Shown here: positions 1 to 8,694 of the stretch, in pieces | Layout: every line of letters begins with the position of its first letter | How positions within the stretch are numbered: the first letter of the stretch is position 1 | Assembly: GCF_900105985.1 (NCBI RefSeq) | Contig: NZ_FNUB01000005.1 | Location: 2,976,001 to 3,040,000, forward strand | DNA length: 64,000 nt | From: Tenacibaculum sp. MAR_2010_89 | GTDB taxonomy: Bacteria; Bacteroidota; Bacteroidia; Flavobacteriales; Flavobacteriaceae | Direction of reading: 5' to 3' | Notes under the pieces: generated by a model | What the model was told of the DNA's origin: nothing | Seen by the model: only the letters and a program-made list of their open reading frames with translations | The model's database searches: none | Position numbers and translations under genes: made by a program

Positions 1-1136
1 TTTTTTTGATTTATATATGAAATTGTCATTCTATAATACGAATTACATAAACCTAACTGATAACCAAATTTTAAACTAATTACTTCAGCTTTTTCAAAAC
101 ACCTAATAGCTTTAATTTCATTTTTTAATTCTCCATAAACTCTACCAATGTTATTTAAATATCTAGTTTGTCCAATTTTATCATTAATTTCTTCACTAAT
201 TAGTAATGCTTCTTTATGATAATTAAGTGCAGTTTTATAATCTTTTTTATTTATATAAATAACCCCTATATTATTTAAAGCTTTTGAAATATTTTTTTTG
301 TTTCCAATCTTTCTTTGGTATTCTAATGATTTCTTATAATTCTCAATCGCTTTGTCATAATTTTCGTAATTCTTATAAACTAACCCTAAATTATTTAACA
401 CTTTTGAGACCCCTAGCGAATCTTTAATTTTTTCTGAAGTTTCAAGTGACTTGTTGTAATTTTTTAAAGCAAAAGGATAATTTGCTTTTTTTAAAAAGAT
501 ACTTCCTATACTTAAATAACAATTAGATAATTCTAATTCATTATTAAGTTTAATATTTAAACTTTTCGCTTTATTATAGTATAAAAGTGCTTCATTATAT
601 TTTCCAGTATCAAAAAAAGAATGTCCTACATATTTTAATTTAATTGCAGTTTTATTAGTGTTTCTTGTTTGATTATCTAAAGCTATAGATCTTTTAAAAT
701 TTAATATTGCATTATTAAAATCATAATTATAAAAAAACATAAACCCCATTTTTGCATAACATTCAGAGACTTTATTCTTACGATTTATTTTTTCATACAA
801 TAAAAGTGCTTCATTATAATAATTTATAGATTCATTAAAATTTGACTTTTTTGATTCTATTAGCCCCTTAATAAAAAAACTACGTGCTTGACCTTTAATA
901 AATTCTATTTCAACAGCTAATCTTTTTGCTTCTTTGACATATGTTAATGCTTGAGTTGGATTCTTTTTATAATAATAAAAAGCTAAATCGTTTAATGTTT
1001 TTACACGGTTTGAATCTTTTTTAATATTATTATTTAGTTCATTTTTTAAACTATCTCTTTTAAAATTTTGAGCTTGTATACTTCCTATAAAAAGAAATAA
1101 TAATAAGTAAATAAAACGTGAATTTGAGTAACTCAT
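1..1136 (-). CDS. TPR-repeat exported protein, 3' end outside window
   Basis: The reading frame opens at an ATG at 1136 and stays open to the left edge, giving 378 codons with no stop. The first 20 or so residues form a signal peptide (charged start, Leu-rich core, IQAQ end). From about residue 30 the protein is tetratricopeptide repeats: I count about eight units of 34-40 residues, with recurring blocks such as LNNIGVIY and KALNYHKEAL. In Bacteroidota such exported TPR arrays often precede a transmembrane segment and a histidine kinase or a LuxR-type helix-turn-helix. That part would lie beyond base 1, so the class is undecided. The TPR call is firm; a sensory role is inference. Confidence 0.8.
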   Translation of the reverse strand, partial: MSYSNSRFIYLLLFLFIGSIQAQNFKRDSLKNELNNNIKKDSNRVKTLNDLAFYYYKKNPTQALTYVKEAKRLAVEIEFIKGQARSFFIKGLIESKKSNFNESINYYNEALLLYEKINRKNKVSECYAKMGFMFFYNYDFNNAILNFKRSIALDNQTRNTNKTAIKLKYVGHSFFDTGKYNEALLYYNKAKSLNIKLNNELELSNCYLSIGSIFLKKANYPFALKNYNKSLETSEKIKDSLGVSKVLNNLGLVYKNYENYDKAIENYKKSLEYQRKIGNKKNISKALNNIGVIYINKKDYKTALNYHKEALLISEEINDKIGQTRYLNNIGRVYGELKNEIKAIRCFEKAEVISLKFGYQLGLCNSYYRMTISYINQK

Positions 1137-1385
1137 TTAAAATGAATGTTTTTTGATTTTAATATTTCCTATAAAAGTCAAATAAATTATGAATATAATT
1201 ACTACACTTTTTATTCTAAAAAATAATAAACGCTAAAACTACTGATTTTAAAATTAAAAAAACTTGATGTTTTTTACGCTACTTTTCATTTTAAAAAACC
1301 TAATAACTAATTTTACCACTTCTTATTTCTTTAAAAATAAAGAAGCATATTTGTATACTCTTTTTTGTCAAAATACTACTAAACA

Positions 1386-1946
1386 ATGCATATACTTAGA
1401 AAGCATATAGAAGAAATAATTTCACTTACAGATGACGAATTTGATTTTATTTTAAGTCATTTTGAGCAAGTAAAAAAACGTAAACATCAATATATTTTAC
1501 AAGAAGGAGAGGTTGCGAATAAAGAATATTGGATAATTAAAGGTTGTTTAAAAAGTTATTTTTTTGATGAAAAAGGGAAAGAACATATACTTCAATTTGG
1601 TATGGAAAATTGGTGGATTACAGATTATGAATCATTTGTAAAACAAACCTCCTCTAAAATTTATATCGATTGCATAGAAGATAGTCAGTTATTATATATT
1701 ACCTATGAAAATAGAGAAAAACTAACTGCAGAAATGCATAAAATGGAACGCTTTTGGGCTAAAAAAAGCAAATATGGTAGAATTGCCTTACAAAATAGAA
1801 TTCTATCATTGTTAAAAAACTCATCTAAAGAACGATACGAACTACTCTTAGAGCAACACCCCACATTATTTCAACGAGTACCTAAAAAACTAATTGCGGC
1901 TTACCTTGGTGTTTCTAGGGAAACATTAAGTAGGTTAAACTCTTAA
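1386..1946 (+). CDS. Crp/Fnr-family transcriptional regulator
   Basis: A 186-residue protein with the Crp/Fnr layout: a cyclic-nucleotide-binding-type beta-roll (about residues 20-115), a dimer helix, then a C-terminal winged-helix HTH whose recognition helix is seen near residues 168-184 (AAYLGVSRETLSRL). The protein stops directly after this helix, as is common in Bacteroidota members. There are no clustered N-terminal cysteines of the FNR iron-sulfur type, so oxygen sensing through a cluster is unlikely. The effector is unknown. It lies 119 bp upstream of a DoxX gene, and a perfect Crp-type palindrome sits in that gap, so direct control of the DoxX gene is a reasonable inference. Confidence 0.85.
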   Translation: MHILRKHIEEIISLTDDEFDFILSHFEQVKKRKHQYILQEGEVANKEYWIIKGCLKSYFFDEKGKEHILQFGMENWWITDYESFVKQTSSKIYIDCIEDSQLLYITYENREKLTAEMHKMERFWAKKSKYGRIALQNRILSLLKNSSKERYELLLEQHPTLFQRVPKKLIAAYLGVSRETLSRLNS

Positions 1947-1965
1947 CTAAACTTCTTTTATAAAA

Positions 1966-1981
1966 TGTGATATTAATCACA
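1966..1981. promoter_or_regulatory. Crp/Fnr-type operator, TGTGA-N6-TCACA
   Basis: The 16-bp sequence TGTGATATTAATCACA matches the Crp half-site consensus (TGTGA and TCACA, six bases apart) without a mismatch. It lies between the Crp/Fnr regulator and the DoxX gene, 84 bp before the DoxX ATG. A weak promoter -7 box (GAATTTTG, one mismatch to TAnnTTTG) follows at about 2026-2033, which would place the site where an activator normally binds. Binding by the neighbouring regulator is inference. Confidence 0.6.
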
Positions 1982-2065
1982 AATTAATAGTGACTTTAGT
2001 CCTGTTTAATGTCTTTTAATACCTTGAATTTTGTATCACAATAATTCATTAAAAATTAAAAAGAC

Positions 2066-2482
2066 ATGAGCATTTTAGAAAAAATTCAAAACAAAGAAAT
2101 TGGAACATTAATTCAAAGAGTTAGTATAGGCTTACTTATATTATTTCACGGTATTGCAAACATGAATTCTAATTATTTATTTATTAAAAGTTTATTGAAT
2201 GGCTTGAGCTTACCTGAATTCTTTTCTTATGGTGTTTTCATTGGAGAGGTAGTTGCCCCTGTACTTATAATTATAGGTTACAGAGCTAAATTAGCTAGTT
2301 TGTTTTTAACCTTAAACATGTTCATTGCCATTTTAATGGCACATGCTTCTGAAATATTTTCCATTAACCAATATGGTGGCTGGGCTATAGAATTACAAGC
2401 ATTATATTTATTTGGAGCATTAGTTATAGTGTTTTTAGGTGCAGGAAAATATGCCATATCAACAAATTCTAAATGGGATTAG
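2066..2482 (+). CDS. DoxX family membrane protein
   Basis: A 138-residue integral membrane protein with four predicted hydrophobic helices, starting with the typical DoxX N-terminus (IGTLIQRVSIGLLILFHGI) and containing the GEVVAPVLIIIGYRAKLASL segment seen in DoxX/YphA-like proteins. DoxX proteins are found in thiosulfate:quinone oxidoreductase and in redox-linked membrane complexes, but most family members have no known activity. The gene stands alone, flanked by a Crp-type site upstream and a bidirectional terminator downstream. Control by the adjacent Crp/Fnr regulator would fit a respiratory or redox-stress role; that is inference. Confidence 0.85.
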   Translation: MSILEKIQNKEIGTLIQRVSIGLLILFHGIANMNSNYLFIKSLLNGLSLPEFFSYGVFIGEVVAPVLIIIGYRAKLASLFLTLNMFIAILMAHASEIFSINQYGGWAIELQALYLFGALVIVFLGAGKYAISTNSKWD

Positions 2483-2562
2483 TGTCTTTACAAAAAAGTC
2501 AAATTAATATGCTTAAAATTTTTGAATAGTTAGGTATAAAACCTTCTATTTATTTTAAATAA

Positions 2563-2590
2563 AAAGGCAACTAATAAATTAGTTGCCTTT
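2563..2590. terminator. Bidirectional intrinsic terminator
   Basis: A perfect 13-bp inverted repeat (AAAGGCAACTAAT with its complement) with a two-base centre lies between the convergent DoxX and nuclease genes. A and T runs flank both sides, so it can end transcription from either strand. Confidence 0.8.
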
Positions 2591-2628
2591 ACTATGATCA
2601 AAATATTTTGATTTTATTTATTAAGTGA

Positions 2629-5600
2629 TTAACGTTTCATTATACATCTAACCTTCTTAACTTTTCCATCAACAATTACTTTTAAATAATAAAAACCTCT
2701 TCTTAAATTAGATAATTGTAATTTGTTCTTTGTTTGTCCTTCAGTAACAGAAATAGTTTTTTCAAATACTTTTCTACCTCTAAAGCTATAAATAGCTATT
2801 GTAGCATCTGTATCAGCTGTACTATTAAATTGAACATTCAAATTATTTCTAAAAGGGTTAGGAAATACATTTAATCTAGTAATTCGAACTGGTTGATTAG
2901 TAGTACCGTCACAATCGCCTAAAGTACTTCCTCTTTTTAAGTAATACTTCACTGCCCAAGTTGGAACACAAATTGTACGTCTTCCTTTAAAGCAAATCTT
3001 TACACGATTGTAGTGCCCAAATTTCCCACAAGTTACATCTTCTACATTTACTACTGTTTCTGATGCTATTGAACATCCTCTTGCATCAGTAATAGTTACT
3101 GAATATGTTGTTGTTTCAGTAGGGCAAACATTGATAGTTTCAGTTGTTTCTCCTGTACTCCATTCGTAACTATAAGGAGCTTCTCCTCCAAGTACCTCAA
3201 GTACACCGATAGAAGTACATGATTTTGGAGCATATCCTAAATACACTTTTGCTCCTTTTGTTAATGCAGCAGTCATTGGTGTTCCTTCAGTAATTGTAAA
3301 ATTTTCTACTACTGAATTATTTAATGCATCCGTTACTACTACATTATAGGTACCTGCAACTAATCCTGCTAAACTATTTTCTGTAATAGCTATACCGTTA
3401 TTTAATGTATAGGTATATGGCATACAACCTCCTGAAACATTTATCACAGCAGTTCCATCGGCAGTTCCATTACATGTTACATCTGTAGTTCTTACACTAT
3501 CTAAAGTAAGCGCTTTTAATTGTAATTGTACAGAAACTGGGAAGTGATCAGAAGATGTTTTTGTATAATCGCTATCATAAAACTCATAATGTACACGAGC
3601 AGAAGCATTAATATACTCATCAAATAATTCATTTGAAAGAGTAATATGATCAATCATATTTTCTCTAAATGCATATGATCTGTATCCTTGAGCGCTTAAT
3701 GTTGATGATACTACATTATAATTTGTAGAATCACTTACATATGCTTGATATGTTGAAGCAGTACTTGAAACTCCATCAGCAACAGTAACATCTACATCAT
3801 CATTATAATCTCCTAATACAATTAAATTTTTGTCTGCGTATTGAGTATCTAATGAATCTTTTAATACTTCAACATCAAATTTACGCATATCATATCGTTG
3901 CTGAGCCCCAGTTCCTCTATTCGCTCTAGCATGTAAGTTAACAACATTAACTTGTTGTGTGCTACCATTTACAGTAACGTTTGCCGTTAACATAAACGGT
4001 AAACGACCACTTGCATAAAAACGAGTTTTATCTGCTTCAGGGTATCCTGATAATGCTGAATCATTACCTCCATTATAATAAGGATGAATTGATTTTAATA
4101 ACACTTTAGTATCAACTACTTCAACAGTTTGTGTTTTATAAATAAAACCTATTTGTTGTTTTGTTCCTGAAGTATCATTTGGATACGATGTTGCATCAGA
4201 TAAAATAAAACTATACCCAGGTAATTCACTTACCATTTGAGTAAACAAAGCTGCATCTGCAATTTCTTGCACTGCATAAATATCTGCATTTAAAGTTTTT
4301 ATTACCGTTTTTACACTATCCTTTTGGATTGCATCTGAATTTGTATTTCCTGCAGCTGGAGAATTTTTTTCATCTCCAAACCATTCTATATTCCAAGTTA
4401 CAACATCTAATGCCTTTTCTTTATCAACTTCTACTACCGTATCTGGAGTTGTATATTCACCAGCACATGACAAGTCTTCTCTAATTCTTGGTAATAATTG
4501 ATATGTTGTAAAAAATCTTCCAACTACACCAGTAATTCCAGAACATGTTTCTGGTTGCCCTAAACCTACTAATGAGGTAACATCATTGTCAATACGTAAT
4601 TGTGCAGTACCACTCGTATCTGTTAGTGTATAGTTAGAATTTCCAAAAAGAATTCCTCCTGGTGTTGGGAAACTTGGGTTAATAACACGAACTAACTCAG
4701 CTGGATGATCAGCTAATTGGCTCAAAGTAACCGTTGCTGGCACTATTGGATTATTAGGTAATCCGTTATTTGTAGCCTCAGTTACAGGGTTAATTTGAAT
4801 TTGATCATTAAATGCGCTACGAGTTCCTGTTACAGTAATTGAATCTCCAATCGCAAAATTACCATTACCATGAACTAACTCATCAAAAATAGCAATACCA
4901 CCGGTAGCATCTTGAATATAAGCAGAACCTCTAAATTGATCTGATACTGTTAAAACTCCACTTACAGTAACTAACTCTCCAGTTGCTGTAGTACGAGCAG
5001 CTGCAATTGAAATAGGATCTGGTGCTGGTATCACTGCTCCATTTTCTGTTCCAGGTGTTGGTGTTGCTTGTGTATAAGTACTTGTGTTTCTTACTCCTCC
5101 ATCTCCGTTTGGAATTCTTTGCGAAGAATGACCATCTTTATCACCTAACTGGTCTTCATTAATTTGTGCTTGTCCAGTATTTAATAATACTAAAAGTTCA
5201 GCATCATCCGAATCATTTGTATCATATACTAAAGCATCTATTAAATCGGTGGTAGTTACTGATGTTCCATTTGCAAATGAAGTTGCATTTCCTCTATATA
5301 AAGCTACTGCATCTGCTCCATTTTGTAATCCATTACTTGGAAGAGTCATATTCACATTAACTACTGCAGTATTTCCTAATACAAAATATCCTTCAGCATT
5401 TGTTGTTTGACCAGCTAAATCATAAGCACCATAGCTTAAATTATTTGAACCATTATACATTACAATTACAAAACCATCTAAAGAAGTATTTCCTTTTCCT
5501 CCATCATAGATTTCAACAAACTCTAAAGTATCTGATCCAGCTGTATCTGCATCTACTTCATTTATTACTAAATTAACTTGTTCAGTTGCATTTGTATTTG

Positions 5601-7587
5601 CACTTCCTGGTGTAGGAATTGCTTGTGTATAAGTTGATGTATTTCTTAAACCTCCAGATCCATTAATATAACGCTGTAAAGAATGTGCATTTTTATTTCC
5701 TTTAGCATCTTCATTAATTTGTACTTGTCCACTATTCATTAACACTGCTAACTCAGCATCATCAGAATCATTTGTATCATATACTAAAGCATCTATAATA
5801 TTAGTGGTAGTAACAGATGATCCATTAGGGAAATCTGATGCATTCCCTGAATATAGCGCTACTCCATCTGCTCCATTTTGTAATCCATTACTAGGAAAAG
5901 TAATTGACGAAACATTTGGTACAGCAACATTTCCTGCAACAAAATATCCATTAGCATTAGTTGTTTGTCCATCTAAATCATATGCCGCATAACTAGTATT
6001 ATTTGATCCATTATAGAATACTAATACCAACCCATCTAATGAAGTATTTCCTACTCCTCCATCAAATAATTCAACAAACTCTTGTACATCTGTACCTTCA
6101 GTATCAGCATCTACTTCATTAATTAAAACAGTAGGAGCTGCTACTACTTCTCCATTTTGCTCACCTGGTGTTGGTGCTAATTGAGCATATGTAGCTGTAT
6201 TTCTTGCACCACCTTGTCCATTAGGAATACGTTGAGAAGAATGACCATCTTTATTTCCTGCTCCACCTTCATTAACTTGAGCCTCACCAGCATTTAACAA
6301 TACTAAAAGTTCAGCATCATCCGAATCATTTGTATCATAAACAAAAGCATCTACTAAATTATCAGTTACAATGGCTGAGCTATTAGGGAAATCTGACGCA
6401 TCTCCTGTATATAAAGCTACTGCATCAGCTCCATTTTGTAAACCATTACTAGCAAAAGTCATTGATGAAACATTAGGTACCGCTACATTTCCTATTACAA
6501 AATACCCATTAGCATTTGTTGTTTGACCATCTAAATCATAGGCTGCATAACTAGTATTATTAGATCCATTATAAAATACTAATACCAATCCGTCTAAAGA
6601 AGTATTTCCTGCTCCACCATCATATAATTCAACAAATTCTTGAGTATCAGTACCAGCAGTATCAGCATCAACTTCATTAATTATAATAGAAGATGTAGTT
6701 GCTATAGTTTTACCTGTAAGTTGAATATCATCAATTCCAGCGTAATCACTACCTCCGTTTTGTTTAACAGCAATAGTTATTGAAACTTTTTTAACAGTGT
6801 TAGGAACTGTTTTTGAAACGGTAATCCAACCAGCTGTACTAAAAGGACTAGCATCAGTTACTGTAACAACTCCTTGTGAAGTTGTATCATGGAAAATTTC
6901 ATAACTCAATGTATCTCCATTTGCTACATCATAACCTACTATATTTAATTTAAAAGATAAAACAACATCTTCATAAGATTCTATATCAATAGAATTAAAA
7001 GTAAGCGTACCACCATCAGCAGTACCACAATTACCATTAAGATCTCTTACTCCAAAAAAATTAGATCCAGTACCTGCTTGGCTAATAGAACCAACACTAG
7101 AAACTACATCCCATACATCATTACCTCCATCATTACATACTACTGGTGAAACTGAATAATTCCAAGTATCTGTAGCACTAGTTTCGTACCCTTGAAAAGC
7201 AATAACTCCATCTGTTGGACCAGGGTTTGTTGTATCATCTAAAGTTGTTATACTAACTGCATTACTAATTACTGATACATTACTAGTAGCATCAATAGCT
7301 TTTACTGTAAATGTATATGCAGTACTTGCTGTTAAACCAGTTACATTATATGTTGTTCCAGTTACAGAAGCTATTTGTGTAGTTCCGTTAAATACTTGGT
7401 ATGCTAAAACACCTACGTTATCAGTAGAAGCATTCCATCCAAGAGTTGTACCTGTTTTAGTTGTACTTGTTGCTAAAAGATTTGCTGGAGCAGTTGGCGC
7501 CTCTGTATCAGTGGTTCCTGAATTAAAACGATTAGCAGCTTGCGGACCTCCCCAAATAGAAGTTGCAAAAGCAGGATTATCAATAAA
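2629..7587 (-). CDS. Giant secreted nuclease, 3' portion: FnIII, LTD x3, OB-fold, EEP, SprB repeats, T9SS tail
   Basis: This frame continues the EndoI fragment (7580-8317) after a one-base shift, with no stop from 7587 to 2629 (1652 codons); the first ATG-like codon is far inside, so it is not a separate gene. Order: linker and fibronectin type III domain (about 7480-7230), a jelly-roll-like domain (7200-6710), three near-identical lamin-tail-type repeats of about 559 bp (6695-5030; each starts INEVDADT), an OB-fold nucleic-acid-binding domain (about 5010-4700), an endonuclease/exonuclease/phosphatase domain (4415-3525) with TWNIEWF, VQEI, GDYND and the catalytic SDHFPV, two SprB-like repeats, and a T9SS type A sorting domain (FPNPF to the end). 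Likely role: degradation of extracellular DNA for phosphate or nucleotides, cell-surface bound or released. Joined across the shift the product is 1895 residues. Confidence 0.85.
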   Translation of the reverse strand, partial: FIDNPAFATSIWGGPQAANRFNSGTTDTEAPTAPANLLATSTTKTGTTLGWNASTDNVGVLAYQVFNGTTQIASVTGTTYNVTGLTASTAYTFTVKAIDATSNVSVISNAVSITTLDDTTNPGPTDGVIAFQGYETSATDTWNYSVSPVVCNDGGNDVWDVVSSVGSISQAGTGSNFFGVRDLNGNCGTADGGTLTFNSIDIESYEDVVLSFKLNIVGYDVANGDTLSYEIFHDTTSQGVVTVTDASPFSTAGWITVSKTVPNTVKKVSITIAVKQNGGSDYAGIDDIQLTGKTIATTSSIIINEVDADTAGTDTQEFVELYDGGAGNTSLDGLVLVFYNGSNNTSYAAYDLDGQTTNANGYFVIGNVAVPNVSSMTFASNGLQNGADAVALYTGDASDFPNSSAIVTDNLVDAFVYDTNDSDDAELLVLLNAGEAQVNEGGAGNKDGHSSQRIPNGQGGARNTATYAQLAPTPGEQNGEVVAAPTVLINEVDADTEGTDVQEFVELFDGGVGNTSLDGLVLVFYNGSNNTSYAAYDLDGQTTNANGYFVAGNVAVPNVSSITFPSNGLQNGADGVALYSGNASDFPNGSSVTTTNIIDALVYDTNDSDDAELAVLMNSGQVQINEDAKGNKNAHSLQRYINGSGGLRNTSTYTQAIPTPGSANTNATEQVNLVINEVDADTAGSDTLEFVEIYDGGKGNTSLDGFVIVMYNGSNNLSYGAYDLAGQTTNAEGYFVLGNTAVVNVNMTLPSNGLQNGADAVALYRGNATSFANGTSVTTTDLIDALVYDTNDSDDAELLVLLNTGQAQINEDQLGDKDGHSSQRIPNGDGGVRNTSTYTQATPTPGTENGAVIPAPDPISIAAARTTATGELVTVSGVLTVSDQFRGSAYIQDATGGIAIFDELVHGNGNFAIGDSITVTGTRSAFNDQIQINPVTEATNNGLPNNPIVPATVTLSQLADHPAELVRVINPSFPTPGGILFGNSNYTLTDTSGTAQLRIDNDVTSLVGLGQPETCSGITGVVGRFFTTYQLLPRIREDLSCAGEYTTPDTVVEVDKEKALDVVTWNIEWFGDEKNSPAAGNTNSDAIQKDSVKTVIKTLNADIYAVQEIADAALFTQMVSELPGYSFILSDATSYPNDTSGTKQQIGFIYKTQTVEVVDTKVLLKSIHPYYNGGNDSALSGYPEADKTRFYASGRLPFMLTANVTVNGSTQQVNVVNLHARANRGTGAQQRYDMRKFDVEVLKDSLDTQYADKNLIVLGDYNDDVDVTVADGVSSTASTYQAYVSDSTNYNVVSSTLSAQGYRSYAFRENMIDHITLSNELFDEYINASARVHYEFYDSDYTKTSSDHFPVSVQLQLKALTLDSVRTTDVTCNGTADGTAVINVSGGCMPYTYTLNNGIAITENSLAGLVAGTYNVVVTDALNNSVVENFTITEGTPMTAALTKGAKVYLGYAPKSCTSIGVLEVLGGEAPYSYEWSTGETTETINVCPTETTTYSVTITDARGCSIASETVVNVEDVTCGKFGHYNRVKICFKGRRTICVPTWAVKYYLKRGSTLGDCDGTTNQPVRITRLNVFPNPFRNNLNVQFNSTADTDATIAIYSFRGRKVFEKTISVTEGQTKNKLQLSNLRRGFYYLKVIVDGKVKKVRCIMKR
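5030..6695 (-). repeat. Three tandem LTD-domain coding repeats, about 559 bp each
   Basis: Three successive in-frame copies begin at about 6695, 6135 and 5576. Each encodes INEVDADT near its start, then YNGSNN, GLQNGAD, VYDTNDSDDAEL and a final TPG. Copies are highly similar in protein and DNA, including long identical stretches around the VYDTNDSDD block. They are part of the nuclease gene, not a mobile element, but could support copy-number change by recombination. Confidence 0.85.
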
Positions 7588-8317
7588 AAGGATTTCTATT
7601 TCCTTGTATTCCTTCTAATAACGTATTTCTATTTATTTCATATTGAGATACTGGATCTTGTGCGTTCCATTCTAAAAAAATATCCATCATATCTGGATGG
7701 TAATTTTTTGTTCCTGTACCTACTGCAGTTGCTAAACATTGGTTTCCATAACGTAAATACATATACATCATCATACGAGCTACATCACCTTTCCATTCAT
7801 CTCCTGGATACCAGTTTCCACTTACATTTCCAGCTGTTCCTGAACCATTTCCAAAACGAAGGTTTCCTCTATTTGAATTCATACGTACATCACTTGATCG
7901 TACATGGTGGGCATCTGATCCAGGGCCTGTACTTCCTAAATTTGGGTTTCCTAAAGATCTTGGATATGTATGCTCTCTATTCCAATCTCCCTGATTACCA
8001 CCATTCATAGTTTTAGAGCGAGTACGATCTGTTGTAGAGTTATTATCACCATCATTATAACCATATATCAACAAAACATTATTATTATTTGTTGGATCTA
8101 AATCTGTTTGACGTAAAGCATCCCAAACTCCTGGAGTATAACTAAGGTTGGTAGTTTGTGTATTAGTTATTAATACTGCTAAGTCAGTTTTTAATGCATC
8201 TCCTGTTTTAGTCAGGTCAAATCCATTATAATAAGTTGGCACTTGTGAAAATGACAAACAACTCATTAGTAAAAAAATAGACAATAAAAATTGCCTTTGA
8301 AGGATATTTTTTTTCAT
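7580..8317 (-). CDS. Giant secreted nuclease, 5' portion: signal peptide and endonuclease I domain
   Basis: A 245-residue frame starting at ATG 8317 with a signal peptide (MKKNILQ to LSFSQ) and an EndA/EndoI-type nuclease domain. The catalytic region reads GDWNREHTYPRSLG, followed by DAHHVRSSD, RGNLRFG and WYPGDEWKGDVARMMMYMYLRY, all hallmarks of extracellular endonuclease I. It stops at NPFY just after EGIQGNRNP, where relatives continue NPFIDNP. Removing one A from the five-A run 7585-7589 restores exactly that continuation into the downstream frame. A GTG at 8347 would give ten more residues, but it overlaps the -7 promoter box and is rejected as the start. Either the gene is frameshifted or the base is a sequencing error. 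Confidence 0.85.
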   Translation of the reverse strand: MKKNILQRQFLLSIFLLMSCLSFSQVPTYYNGFDLTKTGDALKTDLAVLITNTQTTNLSYTPGVWDALRQTDLDPTNNNNVLLIYGYNDGDNNSTTDRTRSKTMNGGNQGDWNREHTYPRSLGNPNLGSTGPGSDAHHVRSSDVRMNSNRGNLRFGNGSGTAGNVSGNWYPGDEWKGDVARMMMYMYLRYGNQCLATAVGTGTKNYHPDMMDIFLEWNAQDPVSQYEINRNTLLEGIQGNRNPFY

Positions 8318-8346
8318 GAAAAAAATTGTGTTTAAATTAATCCTCA

Positions 8347-8354
8347 CAAAGATA
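8347..8354 (-). promoter_or_regulatory. Promoter -7 box of the nuclease gene
   Basis: On the minus strand this reads TATCTTTG, a full match to the Bacteroidota -7 element TAnnTTTG, 29 bp before the ATG at 8317. I see no well-spaced TTG -33 element. Two direct copies of ATTAATTGTTAA lie upstream. Confidence 0.55.
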
Positions 8355-8694
8355 GTGTAACCAAAACATTAATTGTTAACACAATATTAATTGTTAAAAG
8401 ACTCTTTCTTTTCAAGAAAAAACTTATTAACAATCATCAAAACAAAATATAAACAATTAATAATCAGCAACTTAAAACCATAGATATTTATACAAACACA
8501 AGTAATAAATCTTCAAAAAGCTTAAGGAGTTTTATGTTTTTTACCTGTTTAAAAAAACAACAAAAACCTAATTTTTGTTAAAATTTTACATTTTAAATGT
8601 TTTTTTTATTAATTTTTTGGGATAAGTTATTTTAAACTATATATTTGGCGACGAATTAATCAATCGCACAAACCTTTCTAAACCTTCTAAAAAA
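8355..8694. other. Non-coding divergent intergenic region with promoters
   Basis: About 340 bp of AT-rich DNA between the divergent nuclease and metalloprotease genes. It holds two direct 12-bp copies of ATTAATTGTTAA (8368-8379 and 8386-8397, 18 bp apart) just upstream of the nuclease -7 box, and a strong promoter for the protease gene at 8617-8647. I find no small reading frame with support. Confidence 0.6.
8617..8647 (+). promoter_or_regulatory. Bacteroidota-type promoter of the metalloprotease gene
   Basis: TTG at 8617-8619 (in a T-rich run) and TATATTTG at 8640-8647 are separated by 20 bp, a full match to TTG-N17-23-TAnnTTTG. The predicted transcript start is near 8654, leaving a leader of about 40 nt before the ATG at 8695. 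Confidence 0.7.

Noticed and set aside
7540-8010. Plus-strand 156-codon frame over the EndoI region
   Set aside because: Antisense shadow of the nuclease coding sequence; the product is an unnatural His/Leu/Tyr-rich string with no family.
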